Assembly (NCBI RefSeq): GCF_041321095.1
Contig: NZ_JBGGWE010000002.1
Span: 578,565-642,564 of the forward strand
Length of the DNA stretch: 64,000 nucleotides
Direction: 5' to 3'
From: Fibrella arboris
GTDB lineage: Bacteria; Bacteroidota; Bacteroidia; Cytophagales; Spirosomataceae
In this document: positions 8,145 to 17,825 of the stretch, one piece after another
Layout: each line of letters begins with the position of its first letter
How positions within the stretch are numbered: position 1 is the stretch's first letter
Notes under the pieces: generated by a model
The model's database searches: none
Told to the model about the DNA's origin: nothing
What the model saw: only the letters and a program-made list of their open reading frames with translations
Translations under genes and position numbers: made by a program

Positions 8145-9569
8145 TTAATAAAACACCTCTGTCTTGTTGGTTTCCAGCGCTTCGATGAGTTGCGCGTAAG
8201 GCCCCGATTTGGCGTCGTTCTGCGTGAGCGGGTTGCTGCGGATATAGAATTTTTTCAGGTTCCTTAGCCCAATCAGTGAAGTTGGCAGCGTTTGAATGTT
8301 GTTATGGCTGATATCGACCGACTCTAACGTACCCAGCCCCGCCAACACGTCGGGCACGTTGCTGAACTGGTTGTAGCCAATGTCGAGTATGCCCAGTGAC
8401 CGGAGTTTAACGAACGAACCGGGCAACTGGCTCAGTTTGTTGTGGTGAACAAAAAGCGTGTTCAGGTTTCGAAGCCGGGCCAGCTGAGGGGGCAGCGAAG
8501 CCAGGTTGTTATTCGCTACGGCCAGTTGTTCGAGTCGTTTCATGCGCCCCATCTGCCGGGGAAGTTCAGTCAGCTGGTTGTAGTACAGGTCCAGCACCAC
8601 AACGTGTTTCAGTTTCCGAATCTGTCTGGGCAGGCTAGTCAGACCGGCGTTGTAGAAGTTCAGGTCGTTGAGCTTCCGCAGGCCGCGCAGGGGTTTAAGC
8701 GACACCTCCGTGAGGGTGTTGTTGCCCATCCACAAACTCTCCAATGCCTTACAATTTCGTACCGATGCCGGAATACGCGTCAGTTTATTCCCCTGAAGGG
8801 TGAGCGCCCGCAGGTGCGTATTCTTCGGAATAAACACGCTATCGTTGCCAATCTGATTGAAGAGTACATTCAACCGTTTGAGGCTCGGAATATCGGTGAT
8901 GAGTCGGGCGGGTAATTGGGTCAGCTGATTTTTAGACAGATCCAGTTCTTCCAGATTCGGGAAGCGGTACACTACATCAGGTATCTTACTGAGGGCCAAC
9001 TGGTTGACATGCAAATACTTCACTGTATCGGGCCGGGTCGTTGTGCGAGCGGCTTCGAGGGTGCTGATGGTGCTGTCGCCGGTGCGCACGAGCCGTTTTT
9101 CGCTGTAGAGCGGCCGACCGTAGCTAGTCCGGTACGTTGTCTGGTAAGGTGTTGAAATAGTAGCAGGCAAGGGGGTTGCCTGATAGAACACAGCAAGCCG
9201 GGTGACCAACTCCTGAAGCAGTTTGTCGGGAACGATGCCTGATGGTTGTAGCAGCACCCACTCCACTGTTCCGTTGGCCCGGACATATTCGGTTAGCTGA
9301 TAAGAAAAGCCATAGCCGGGTACCGGCCCCTGTTTTTCGATCGACTCGCGCCGACTACGGTCAAAATCGCTACGCGTCCTGAACAACGCTGTACGCTGTT
9401 CGGCTGTCATTCCGTCGTACAACTTATTGACGGGTGGGTACCGCGCCTCCAGTTTGGCTGGACTGATCCCGTATTTCGCGGTATCGGCGCGAAGTAGTAC
9501 CGTCACCTGCGCCTGGGCGGCGATAGTCAGGAGCAACGACAGAGCGAGCACAAACGGCAGTGTTTTCAT
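8145..9569 (-). CDS. Secreted leucine-rich repeat protein
   Basis: 474 residues with a signal peptide (MKTLPFVLALSLLLTIAAQA). After a 165-residue N-terminal region without recognisable motifs come about eleven leucine-rich repeats of roughly 23 residues with the LxxLxLxxNxLxxLP pattern, for example LEELDLSKNQLTQLP and LGILDIGYNQFSNVP. The repeats run almost to the C-terminus. No anchor or sorting domain is visible, so it may be periplasmic or released. Function is probably protein binding. It is followed on the same strand by its upstream neighbour, a TPR protein. Confidence 0.88.
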   Translation of the reverse strand: MKTLPFVLALSLLLTIAAQAQVTVLLRADTAKYGISPAKLEARYPPVNKLYDGMTAEQRTALFRTRSDFDRSRRESIEKQGPVPGYGFSYQLTEYVRANGTVEWVLLQPSGIVPDKLLQELVTRLAVFYQATPLPATISTPYQTTYRTSYGRPLYSEKRLVRTGDSTISTLEAARTTTRPDTVKYLHVNQLALSKIPDVVYRFPNLEELDLSKNQLTQLPARLITDIPSLKRLNVLFNQIGNDSVFIPKNTHLRALTLQGNKLTRIPASVRNCKALESLWMGNNTLTEVSLKPLRGLRKLNDLNFYNAGLTSLPRQIRKLKHVVVLDLYYNQLTELPRQMGRMKRLEQLAVANNNLASLPPQLARLRNLNTLFVHHNKLSQLPGSFVKLRSLGILDIGYNQFSNVPDVLAGLGTLESVDISHNNIQTLPTSLIGLRNLKKFYIRSNPLTQNDAKSGPYAQLIEALETNKTEVFY

Positions 9570-9673
9570 ACATGAATTCAGATACGTTTACGTGAGTGGA
9601 TGCACCACTCGCCTCTATTCCATAAACCAGTGGGTAAACACCGCCCTCATTTTTTAGTCCAGGCGATACATGG

Positions 9674-11074
9674 CTAGCGGTGGCAATGCTGCGTAGCGGC
9701 CTTCGTTGCCTCCTCATGTTTAAACAGCTTCCCCATCTGAAAATCCTCGCAGGCGCCTGCTGCGTCTTTCAGCTTGAGTTTAGCCATTCCCCGTCGATAA
9801 TAGATCTGCCCGTCCTGCGCGGCCAGTTCCAGCGATTTCGAGTAGGCGGTTATGGCATTTTTGGCGTCTCCCAAAGCGTCGAAAATTGAGCCACGAGTAT
9901 CATACAGATTGGCTCGTTCAGGATTCAGGCTGATAGCCTGATCACTGGCTGACTGTGCTTCTTTGTACCGAGTTAGCTGAAGCAGTACCTGCGCTTTTTT
10001 GTTGTAGTAAATGGCATAGGTCGAATCCAGGCGAATCGCGGTATTCAGGTTGCGCAGGGCATCGGTCAGTTTGTTTTCAGACAAGTCGAGTTGAGCCAGA
10101 TTATAATACGCCGGGTTGTAGTCGGCTTTCAGCTTTATCGTGGCCTGGTAATCGGCTCGGGCACGTTTGTAATCTTTCTTGTCATCGTAAAAAAGCCCAC
10201 GGGCATTCTGGTATTCATGTTTATCTGAAGCCAGTTCGATGGCTTTTGTGAAGTAGTTTGCCGTGGTGTCTGAATAATCTTCCGATGCCTTGCCACACAA
10301 ACCCAGGTAATAGTAGCTCATCTGCGACGACGGATTTAACGTCACGGCTTTCAGTAAATCCGTTTTAGCCCGGTCGTACTGGTCATCGTCGTAGAGTATT
10401 ACGCCCCTGTTCTCGTACGCAAGGGCCAGGGCCGAATCAAGGGCTATGGCGCGCGTGAAGTCATCAAAAGCACCTTGTTTATCGCCCAGCCGATACTTGG
10501 CCAGCCCCCGATTATTGTAGGCGATCACTCCGGTGGAATCGCGTTGAAGGGCGTACTCAAAATCGGCCAATGCCCCGTAATAATCGCCTGTTTCCAGTTT
10601 GCTGAGACCACGCTGGTTGTAGATAGTCCAGTCGATCAGCATCAGCTTTGCGTTCATCAGTTTGGTAAACAGGGCCATTGCTTCTTCGTGCTTGCCGACC
10701 CGTTGCAGGGCCTCTGCTTCCTGGATCAGTTTCTGTTGAGGCGAGTCTGATAACACGGCCCTGTAGGACGCGCAATTTTTGCTCAATTCTTTTGAGAGCA
10801 ACAGGCCGATTTTCTGCCCTACTTCGGTATACCCCTCCAGGTTGTTGTCTGCCAGAACCTGCGCACCATGCTCGGTGAACTCGTCTTCAAAACAGGACTT
10901 AAGCGCCTCGGCGGGTGCCTGCTTTTCGAGCTGTTTTTTACGGAGGCATTCGCAGATCTGATTACTCAGGAATGTCAAGGATGGCTCATTGATAATTGGC
11001 TTGTCGGGCGTTTGGCCGTAGCAGGCGGCTGAGATAAGTAACAGGCTGAACAGTTGCGGTAAGTTAAGCGACAT
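9674..11074 (-). CDS. Secreted tetratricopeptide repeat protein
   Basis: 466 residues with a signal peptide (MSLNLPQLFSLLLISAACYG). Residues about 25-110 form a helical N-terminal domain with two cysteines (CECLRKK and the C of KSCFEDEF). From about residue 115 to the end run nine or more TPR units with the canonical pattern, such as AYNNRGLAKYRLGDKQGAFDDF and YYRRGMAKLKLKDAAGACEDF. TPRs make protein-protein contacts. It lies just downstream of the giant T9SS protein gene on the same strand (13-base gap), so the two are probably co-transcribed. Confidence 0.9.
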   Translation of the reverse strand: MSLNLPQLFSLLLISAACYGQTPDKPIINEPSLTFLSNQICECLRKKQLEKQAPAEALKSCFEDEFTEHGAQVLADNNLEGYTEVGQKIGLLLSKELSKNCASYRAVLSDSPQQKLIQEAEALQRVGKHEEAMALFTKLMNAKLMLIDWTIYNQRGLSKLETGDYYGALADFEYALQRDSTGVIAYNNRGLAKYRLGDKQGAFDDFTRAIALDSALALAYENRGVILYDDDQYDRAKTDLLKAVTLNPSSQMSYYYLGLCGKASEDYSDTTANYFTKAIELASDKHEYQNARGLFYDDKKDYKRARADYQATIKLKADYNPAYYNLAQLDLSENKLTDALRNLNTAIRLDSTYAIYYNKKAQVLLQLTRYKEAQSASDQAISLNPERANLYDTRGSIFDALGDAKNAITAYSKSLELAAQDGQIYYRRGMAKLKLKDAAGACEDFQMGKLFKHEEATKAATQHCHR

Positions 11075-11087
11075 TGGTTTTCAAGAA

Positions 11088-14000
11088 CTAGTGTTTGATT
11101 AGTTTAAATTGACTGCGCCGCCCCGCCTGCTCAGCGGTCAGGATGTAGACACCCGCCGGTACGTTGCTCAGGTCGATGCGATGGCTCATTTTTCCCTGCC
11201 GTACTGCCCCCGCCGACTGATGAACCAACGTACCGGCGGCATTGTAAATGCCAACCAGCACATCGCCCCAGCCAGGTACGTCGCCGTCGAGTTGAAGCCA
11301 GCCTGCGGTTGGGTTGGGGTAGGTACGTAGCTGCAAGGGCAACTCTGGTTCGGTGGCCAGCAGTTTGGTCACCGTGATCAGGGCCGTGCCGGTGGCGGTA
11401 CCTACCCCGCACTGGCTGTTGCTGACCTCCGTTAGCCGGAAACCTGCGGTCGTATCAGGCTTCACGGTAAGCGTATAAGGTGTAGTTGAGGCGGTAAACG
11501 CACGTGGCCCGAAAAAATCAGTCACCACAAACCGCCAGGGCGGCGTTCCGGTAAAGGCTACGCTGATGCGCGTTGAATCGCCTTTGAAAATGGACGAATT
11601 GCCGGTCAGCGTACCTGTTGGCGTCTGACGCACAGCAACGTTCTGAGCCACCGAAGCCCCCAGGTGCTGCGGACTACTTGAGCCTACCCGAAGGATGTAG
11701 CGGTCACTATCGGGTGTGCCAGCCGGTATGGTTACGGTCAGTTGCGACGCGCTGCTTATCGTTGGCAGGGTTCGCATGGTGGCTCCTGTTGAATCGGTCA
11801 GGTAGGCCGTAAACGTATTGGTTGTGCTGAATACACCAGTAGTGCTCAGATAAACCTGATACGTTTTTCCCGTGCAATATGGACCGCCGTACAATGTGGG
11901 TCGAATGGTTACGCTCGCCGCCGGAATCACCGATACCGAATATAGGCCCGTTGCCTGCCCCGCGCCACATTGATTGGCTACACTGACAAGGGAGTAACTA
12001 CCCGATCGGGTGATTGTCACGGGAAAGTCATAGATGCTGTTGCTGGGATTGAGCACCGTCTGCCCGGCGGGCGAAGTCAGCGTGAGCGAGTACGGACCGA
12101 TCGACGTTGATGAGAGCCGCAGATATTGGGTGTCGTTTTCGTAAACGACCCCAGTCCCGCTTTGCAACAGCGTGACACTCACCGGTGCATTTACCGGGAA
12201 CGTAAATCCATTCAGGACGGTTGCGGGCGCTGAGGCTTCTAGCTGGATGCTGTACGAACTAGGTTTCAGCGAATTGCTTAGCGTAAAGGTATACACCCCA
12301 CTCAGGGCCGTGGTTTCGGCCAGCAGCGATTTCGCCGATGAGGTAGCATAATTATCGATCAGGTAAATCTGGAGCTTGTTCCCTTCGGAATAATCACCAG
12401 CGGCGGCATAGGTGAATGACACTGTTTGCCCCACGCAGGCACTGGCCCGGTTGGTTCGCAGCAAGGTCAGGTAGGGCCTTTCGGTGACCCTCACCGTACC
12501 GGTCGCCTGCCCGTAACCACACGAATTGACCGCACTCACTACGCTGTACGTCCCCGGCTGACTCAGGTAGTAGCTGCTTCCACTAGTCGACCCTCTGGCC
12601 GTGACCACGGCAGACCCACTGAACAGGATAACCGTAGCGTCGAGCGACATACCGATTAGACTGACTTCAACGGTAGAAAAAGTACCCCTGACAACCTGTA
12701 TAGCCGTTGCGCCACTGGGGGTAGTGAGCAACACACTCGGGGTAGTCTGAATCGGGAGCTTACTCGTGTAAGGGGTACCCGCTACCAGGGTTCCGTTAAA
12801 CAGGTAAGCCACCCGATAAAACACCTGTTTATTCACGAACGAGGCTGGTACAGTCACCGATAACGGGCTGGTTGCGCCGGCAGTAGGCGCGGTTTGCCAG
12901 GTCTGCAAGTCCTCCGAAAACTGAACGATAAGCGAGGCGCTGGCAGGCACACTGCCAAACTGTACATAGGGCACCAACAAAGGCGACTGTATACAAGCCC
13001 GTAACGGATAAACTGCCTCCGTTCTGATCAGCGAGGGAACCACCTCTATCTTAGGAGCCAGTGACGTGCCCGTTGCCGTAGTGCCACATGCATCCGTTAC
13101 CCGAACGAGGCCGAAGTTGCCAGTCGTGGTCGGTTGGTAGGCGGTCTGGAAACTATAGTCGGTCCGGCCTTTAACCCCATTGGCCAGTTCGTAGTCGTAT
13201 GGCGCTCGTCCGCCAGTAAAGTTGTAAGAGGCCGTGATACGCTGGCCAGCCGCAATGGTCAGCGATCCGGCAGAACCGTCGGGAAGCCGTTCTGACAGCG
13301 ATACACTGACTGATGGCGAATAGCTGACAAAGAAGGTCTGCTCATTACTCCGGCTCACCGGGCTGGTCGATGACACCCGAACCCGATACGTACCCGACAA
13401 CGTGGGCAAGACAAATGAGATCGATTCGGCCGTTGAAAACGACTGCACGGTCGCCCCGGTGAAATTCCCGTTCGGCCCCGATACGTCGAGTTGAAACTGG
13501 TTATCGGCATTGAACGTACCGGTCGTATAGAGGTTCAGTTGCTGGCGGCTTCCGGGGCAGAAGTTGTTATAGGGGGTGCTGTCTACGGGGCGAATCACCA
13601 GGCCCGACGGTTGACCCGACGGACTTTGCACCGTCACCGTAATGGCGGGCCGGGTGGTGGTGATCGGCCCAACGCCGCACTCGTTACTGATCGATACTAC
13701 CGAGAACGTGGTTGTACCTGTTACATAAACCGGTAGAAACGTTTGGCCGCTGGACGTCTGCGAATAGCCGCCCGTGAGCCCGATTCGTACGCCTGTATTG
13801 AGCAGTAGTTGCGTGGCTCCTCCCCCAAAATAGGTTGCTTCGAGCGACACATCGCCGGCCGTACTCACGGTCTGCTGGTCTCTTGCGAAGCTAAAAATCG
13901 GCTTTGTCTTGATCGTTAGTGGCAGGTTCGTCTGGGTCAACACGGTATCGACCGTGGCGTTTACCAGTTGAATGGCCTGGTTCTGAAACGGCAGTGACGT

Positions 14001-15374
14001 TACAGGCGTGAAGGTCAGCTGGCCCGGCTTATCCGACAACGCATCGGTAACGTACCCAAACCCGTACCGTACCCTGAGCCGACTGGGGAGGGTGTAGCCC
14101 GGTGTAGCCGTGTAATACATCGTCACGGATTGACCAGTACAGATGTCGCGGGTCGACAGTGAATCGATCCGCAGGCCGGGACGTACCTGTACTGTCGCCT
14201 GGCGTGTTCCGTAACTGACGCCTTCATAACAGGTACCCGCATATGAAACAATGCTGTACGACGTTGTTGTTGACGGAGACACTGGCGTGGCATTCGCTCC
14301 GAAGGGGCTATAAAAGCCATCGAACCCCATTTGCCTGCCATCGCTGAGCACTACATTACCCGACCCAGTTCCCGTATAACTGAGTATCAGCGAGGCCTGC
14401 CCACCAAAATCTATCGCGGCCGGATCAACCGAAAGAGACAACCGGGGCGCTGATTCCAGGTTGAACGTGCTGCCATCCCGGTAATACGCCGAAATGCCGG
14501 CATTTTTTGAAAAAATGCGGAGCCGGTAGCCGTTGGAAAACGTGCCGATGTATTGTTTCGGCAGGGTAACCTGTAAGGGACTGGTGTTGCCCGTAACAGG
14601 CAAGGCAATAGACCGGTTGCCTTCATTGGTGCTGATGAGTTCAGCCTCGAATACTGTATTGGGTGGAAGCGGCGCGCTGGTCGAAAAATAAACGGGTAAC
14701 TGAGCACCCAGACACAGTCTTTCGTTCCCCCGTGCCACTAGCTGGAAACCGACCGAATTGACCTGCACCGTAGCACTGCCACTCGCCGTGCCCGTTCCGC
14801 AGGCATTTTTCACGCTCGCTACGCTATACGTGGTGGTTTTAGCCGGATTAACCGGATAATCGACTGCACCGTAGTAGTTACTTGGCTGTACAAAGCGTGT
14901 ACTGTCTTGAAGGGTCATAGTGTAGCTGCCCTCTCCCGTCAGCACAATCGAGAGATTGACCGTTGAATAGGGGTTCACCGAAACAGTGCCCGTAGAGCTG
15001 CTCAATAGCCGGGCCGTTGGTGTGGTAGCAATCCTGAACGAGTAACTGGCCGGGCTGACAACCACAGGCTTAGTGGCCACCACACGATAGACATAGTTAC
15101 TTTCTGGCGTGCCGGGGTAAGGCAGCGTGATAGAAGCCGGGCTGCTGGTGAACGACCCTGGCAGATCGACGTAGGTGCTTCCAAAGTTGCTCGACAGTTG
15201 TACCCGGAAGCTATTGTCGGCCGCAAACGTACCTGAGGTCGTGAAGGAAACGCTCAGCACCGATCCCGCGCAACCGCCACTCAGGCCATACTGCTCCTGA
15301 AGGGTGATCGATTGTGCGTTGACCAGGCAAGAAACAAACAGAAATAAAACGCTGAGTAAGTAAACATTTCGCAT
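11088..15374 (-). CDS. Giant T9SS-sorted surface protein with seven repeated modules
   Basis: 1428 residues if started at the ATG at 15372-15374, which gives a normal signal peptide (NVYLLSVLFLFVSCLVNAQS); the longer open frame adds 19 residues with no clear role. The body is seven copies of a module of about 190 residues. Each has an Ig-like half with FxTxGxFxxxNxF followed by strands, and a second half ending in a VSVxNxCGxGxATG block, for example VVSAVNSCGYGQATG. The last 85 residues (TYPNPTAGWLQL through VPAGVYILTAEQ) are a type A C-terminal sorting domain of the type IX secretion system, so the protein should be exported and attached to the cell surface. No enzyme motif is visible; an adhesin or structural role is inference. 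Confidence 0.88.
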   Translation of the reverse strand: MRNVYLLSVLFLFVSCLVNAQSITLQEQYGLSGGCAGSVLSVSFTTSGTFAADNSFRVQLSSNFGSTYVDLPGSFTSSPASITLPYPGTPESNYVYRVVATKPVVVSPASYSFRIATTPTARLLSSSTGTVSVNPYSTVNLSIVLTGEGSYTMTLQDSTRFVQPSNYYGAVDYPVNPAKTTTYSVASVKNACGTGTASGSATVQVNSVGFQLVARGNERLCLGAQLPVYFSTSAPLPPNTVFEAELISTNEGNRSIALPVTGNTSPLQVTLPKQYIGTFSNGYRLRIFSKNAGISAYYRDGSTFNLESAPRLSLSVDPAAIDFGGQASLILSYTGTGSGNVVLSDGRQMGFDGFYSPFGANATPVSPSTTTSYSIVSYAGTCYEGVSYGTRQATVQVRPGLRIDSLSTRDICTGQSVTMYYTATPGYTLPSRLRVRYGFGYVTDALSDKPGQLTFTPVTSLPFQNQAIQLVNATVDTVLTQTNLPLTIKTKPIFSFARDQQTVSTAGDVSLEATYFGGGATQLLLNTGVRIGLTGGYSQTSSGQTFLPVYVTGTTTFSVVSISNECGVGPITTTRPAITVTVQSPSGQPSGLVIRPVDSTPYNNFCPGSRQQLNLYTTGTFNADNQFQLDVSGPNGNFTGATVQSFSTAESISFVLPTLSGTYRVRVSSTSPVSRSNEQTFFVSYSPSVSVSLSERLPDGSAGSLTIAAGQRITASYNFTGGRAPYDYELANGVKGRTDYSFQTAYQPTTTGNFGLVRVTDACGTTATGTSLAPKIEVVPSLIRTEAVYPLRACIQSPLLVPYVQFGSVPASASLIVQFSEDLQTWQTAPTAGATSPLSVTVPASFVNKQVFYRVAYLFNGTLVAGTPYTSKLPIQTTPSVLLTTPSGATAIQVVRGTFSTVEVSLIGMSLDATVILFSGSAVVTARGSTSGSSYYLSQPGTYSVVSAVNSCGYGQATGTVRVTERPYLTLLRTNRASACVGQTVSFTYAAAGDYSEGNKLQIYLIDNYATSSAKSLLAETTALSGVYTFTLSNSLKPSSYSIQLEASAPATVLNGFTFPVNAPVSVTLLQSGTGVVYENDTQYLRLSSTSIGPYSLTLTSPAGQTVLNPSNSIYDFPVTITRSGSYSLVSVANQCGAGQATGLYSVSVIPAASVTIRPTLYGGPYCTGKTYQVYLSTTGVFSTTNTFTAYLTDSTGATMRTLPTISSASQLTVTIPAGTPDSDRYILRVGSSSPQHLGASVAQNVAVRQTPTGTLTGNSSIFKGDSTRISVAFTGTPPWRFVVTDFFGPRAFTASTTPYTLTVKPDTTAGFRLTEVSNSQCGVGTATGTALITVTKLLATEPELPLQLRTYPNPTAGWLQLDGDVPGWGDVLVGIYNAAGTLVHQSAGAVRQGKMSHRIDLSNVPAGVYILTAEQAGRRSQFKLIKH

Positions 15375-15482
15375 GGTGTAATGATTTGGCAGTACAATAT
15401 GAAGTCGACAAGATGCAAAAACTGGGCACATGACGCAAGAAGAAAAGTGAAGTAAATGGGTTAATAGGTATACAGGTAAAAA

Positions 15483-15522
15483 GGTAATTGGTCACAGCCC
15501 TTCACCGAGTCACCCAATTACC
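15483..15522. other. Small inverted repeat in a CA-rich leader region
   Basis: GGTAATTGG (15483-15491) pairs with CCAATTACC (15514-15522). Beyond it to about 15550 is a low-complexity run of CCAA/CAAC/CACC words. It lies upstream of the putative hisG promoter. Confidence 0.45.
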
Positions 15523-15556
15523 CAATCAACCAAACAACCAATCACCCATTACTCCG

Positions 15557-15564
15557 TATCTTTG
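15557..15564 (+). promoter_or_regulatory. Possible -7 element of the hisGD operon
   Basis: TATCTTTG matches the Bacteroidota TAnnTTTG element and lies 30 bases before the hisG start codon. A -33 TTG partner is not obvious. Confidence 0.4.
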
Positions 15565-15593
15565 CCCCCTCAAAATCGACCTACACGTACCCA

Positions 15594-16454
15594 ATGACCG
15601 CTCCCATTCGCATTGCCCTTCAGAAATCGGGTAGACTCAGCGAAGATTCATATCAATTGTTTAAAGCCTGCGGCATCCGTTTCGATTACGGCACAGGCAA
15701 ACTCAAATCCGTTTCGTCGAACTTCCCTGCCGAATTCCTTTTCCTGCGCGACGATGATATTCCTGGGTACGTTGAAGATGGCGTAGCTGATCTCGGCATC
15801 GTGGGCGAAAACGTTTCCGTTGAAACAGGGCGCGACGTAACCACGGTGCATCGGCTCGGCTTCTCGAAATGCCGCCTCTCGATTGCCATCCCACGCGGCG
15901 ATACCTACAATGGCCTGGGCGACCTGGCTGGCAAAAGTATCGCTACCTCCTACCCCAATCTGCTGGGAACGTACCTGACCGAGCAAGGCATCAAAGCCGA
16001 CATTCACGAGATCAGCGGGTCGGTCGAAATTGCGCCGAGCATCGGACTGGCGCAGGCCGTTTGCGACATCGTTTCGTCGGGGAGTACGCTGCTCAGCAAT
16101 GGTCTGAAAGAGGTAGAGACGATCTTCCGCTCGGAGGCAATCATGATTGCCTATCCCGGTCTGTCGGCCGAAAAACAAACCCTGCTCGACCAGCTGCTGT
16201 TCCGAATCAATGCTGTGCAGGCGGCTAAAAATAACAAATACATTGTGCTCAATGCTCCCAACGCAGCCATTCCGGCCATTGCCGCGCTGCTGCCCGGCAT
16301 GAAAGCCCCCACGGTGACCCCCCTGGCTACCGAGGGGTGGAGTTCAGTGCATTCGGTGATCAACGAAAATGCCTTCTGGGAAAACATCGAAGCCATTCGT
16401 GCCGCTGGCGCCGAAGGCATTCTGGTGGTTCCGATTGAGAAAATGATCAACTAG
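15594..16454 (+). CDS. hisG: ATP phosphoribosyltransferase
   Basis: 286 residues, the long form of HisG with a C-terminal regulatory ACT-like domain. It joins ATP and PRPP in the first step of histidine synthesis. The N-terminus (IRIALQKSGRLSEDSYQLFKACG) and the PRPP-loop region EIAPSIGLAQAVCDIVSSGSTL fit the family, and the C-terminal segment EGWSSVHSVINENAFWENIEAIRAAGAEGILVVPIEKMI is the HisG_C domain that binds histidine as feedback inhibitor. It is followed 39 bases later by hisD, forming an operon. Confidence 0.96.
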   Translation: MTAPIRIALQKSGRLSEDSYQLFKACGIRFDYGTGKLKSVSSNFPAEFLFLRDDDIPGYVEDGVADLGIVGENVSVETGRDVTTVHRLGFSKCRLSIAIPRGDTYNGLGDLAGKSIATSYPNLLGTYLTEQGIKADIHEISGSVEIAPSIGLAQAVCDIVSSGSTLLSNGLKEVETIFRSEAIMIAYPGLSAEKQTLLDQLLFRINAVQAAKNNKYIVLNAPNAAIPAIAALLPGMKAPTVTPLATEGWSSVHSVINENAFWENIEAIRAAGAEGILVVPIEKMIN

Positions 16455-16493
16455 TGGAAACGCAACATCTTGCGGCTCTACTCCTACTGTACC

Positions 16494-17771
16494 ATGCAAA
16501 TCATTCCATTTCCCGAACGTACCGAATGGCCCCGGTTGTTGGCCCGGCCTACACAGTCGTCAGCACAAATAGAAGCCGTAGTAGCACCGATCCTGACGCA
16601 GGTACGTACCCAGGGTGATGCCGCGTTGATCGAGTTGGCTCAACGCTTCGATCAAGTCGATTTATCTGTATCGGGACTAGCCGTTTTGTCTCAGGAGCTG
16701 GACGCCGCCGAGAGCCTGTTGAGCGATGAGCTGAAGGAGGCGATCCGGCAGGCCTACAACAACATCCGCACCTTTCACGAAGCGCAGAAACAGCCGGTCC
16801 AGAAAATTGAAACCATGCCCGGCGTTACCTGCTGGCGCAAAAGCGTCGGTATCGATAAGGTAGGCATCTACATTCCCGGCGGCACGGCCCCCCTGTTCAG
16901 CACCGTACTGATGCTGGGTGTTCCCGCGCAACTGGCGGGCTGTCGCGAAGTAATTCTCTGTTCGCCCAGCAACCATCCGGCCATCTACTTTGCAGCCAAA
17001 CTGGTGGGCGTCACCAAGGTATTCCGCATCGGTGGTGCGCAGGCCATTGCAGCACTGGCCTATGGTACGGAGACTATTCCACAGGTGTACAAAATTTTCG
17101 GGCCCGGCAATCAATACGTGACCGCCGCCAAAATGCTGGTGGCTAAAGAAGGTACCGCCATTGACATGCCCGCTGGCCCCAGTGAAGTGGCCGTGTATGC
17201 CGACGATTCGGCTGTGCCCGCCTTCGTTGCCGCCGATCTGCTCTCGCAGGCCGAACACGGTGCCGACAGTCAGGTGCTGCTGGTCTCGACAAGCAAGAAA
17301 CTCCTCTCGTCAGTCAATCTGGTACTGAGCACACAGATGGACCGGCTTCCGCGCCGCGATCTGGCGGCCAAAGCCATTGACAATAGCAAAGCCATTCTGG
17401 TCGAAACGCCCGCGGATGCCCTTGAGTTACTAAATCAGTACGCCGCCGAACACCTGATTTTAAGCGTGGAAAACGCCGAAACGGTGGCTGAGCAGATCAC
17501 CAACGCTGGGTCTATCTTCCTGGGCAACTACACGCCCGAATCAGCTGGTGACTATGCGTCGGGTACCAACCATACCCTGCCAACCAACGGGTTTGCCCGG
17601 GCCTACAGTGGCGTGTCGCTGGATAGTTTCGTAAAGAAGATCACCATACAGCACATTTCGCCCGAAGGCATCCGAAACATCGGGCCCGTGGTAGAAGCTA
17701 TGGCCGAAGCCGAATCGCTCGATGCCCACAAACGCGCCGTCAGCATCCGGCTGGCTTCGCTGGTGGATTGA
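16494..17771 (+). CDS. hisD: Histidinol dehydrogenase
   Basis: 425 residues from the ATG at 16494; a TTG eight codons earlier is possible but less likely. The zinc enzyme oxidises L-histidinol to L-histidine in two NAD-dependent steps. Family blocks are clear: VGIYIPGGTAPLFSTVLML, RIGGAQAIAALAYGTETI, FGPGNQYVTAAK, the signature DMPAGPSEVAVYADD and DLLSQAEHGADSQ, which holds zinc and catalytic residues (Gln, His). The C-terminus IQHISPEGIRNIGPVVEAMAEAE is normal. The remaining his genes are not in the window; a decayed toxin-antitoxin locus follows. Confidence 0.97.
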   Translation: MQIIPFPERTEWPRLLARPTQSSAQIEAVVAPILTQVRTQGDAALIELAQRFDQVDLSVSGLAVLSQELDAAESLLSDELKEAIRQAYNNIRTFHEAQKQPVQKIETMPGVTCWRKSVGIDKVGIYIPGGTAPLFSTVLMLGVPAQLAGCREVILCSPSNHPAIYFAAKLVGVTKVFRIGGAQAIAALAYGTETIPQVYKIFGPGNQYVTAAKMLVAKEGTAIDMPAGPSEVAVYADDSAVPAFVAADLLSQAEHGADSQVLLVSTSKKLLSSVNLVLSTQMDRLPRRDLAAKAIDNSKAILVETPADALELLNQYAAEHLILSVENAETVAEQITNAGSIFLGNYTPESAGDYASGTNHTLPTNGFARAYSGVSLDSFVKKITIQHISPEGIRNIGPVVEAMAEAESLDAHKRAVSIRLASLVD

Positions 17772-17825
17772 TTTTGGCTGAAAGTTGTTACCTTGGTAAT
17801 AGGTATTCACGTTTAGCAAGCAAGT

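Noticed and set aside
15465..15556. Histidine attenuator leader before hisG
   Set aside because: The CA-rich stretch lies before the probable promoter and shows no leader peptide with a run of His codons.
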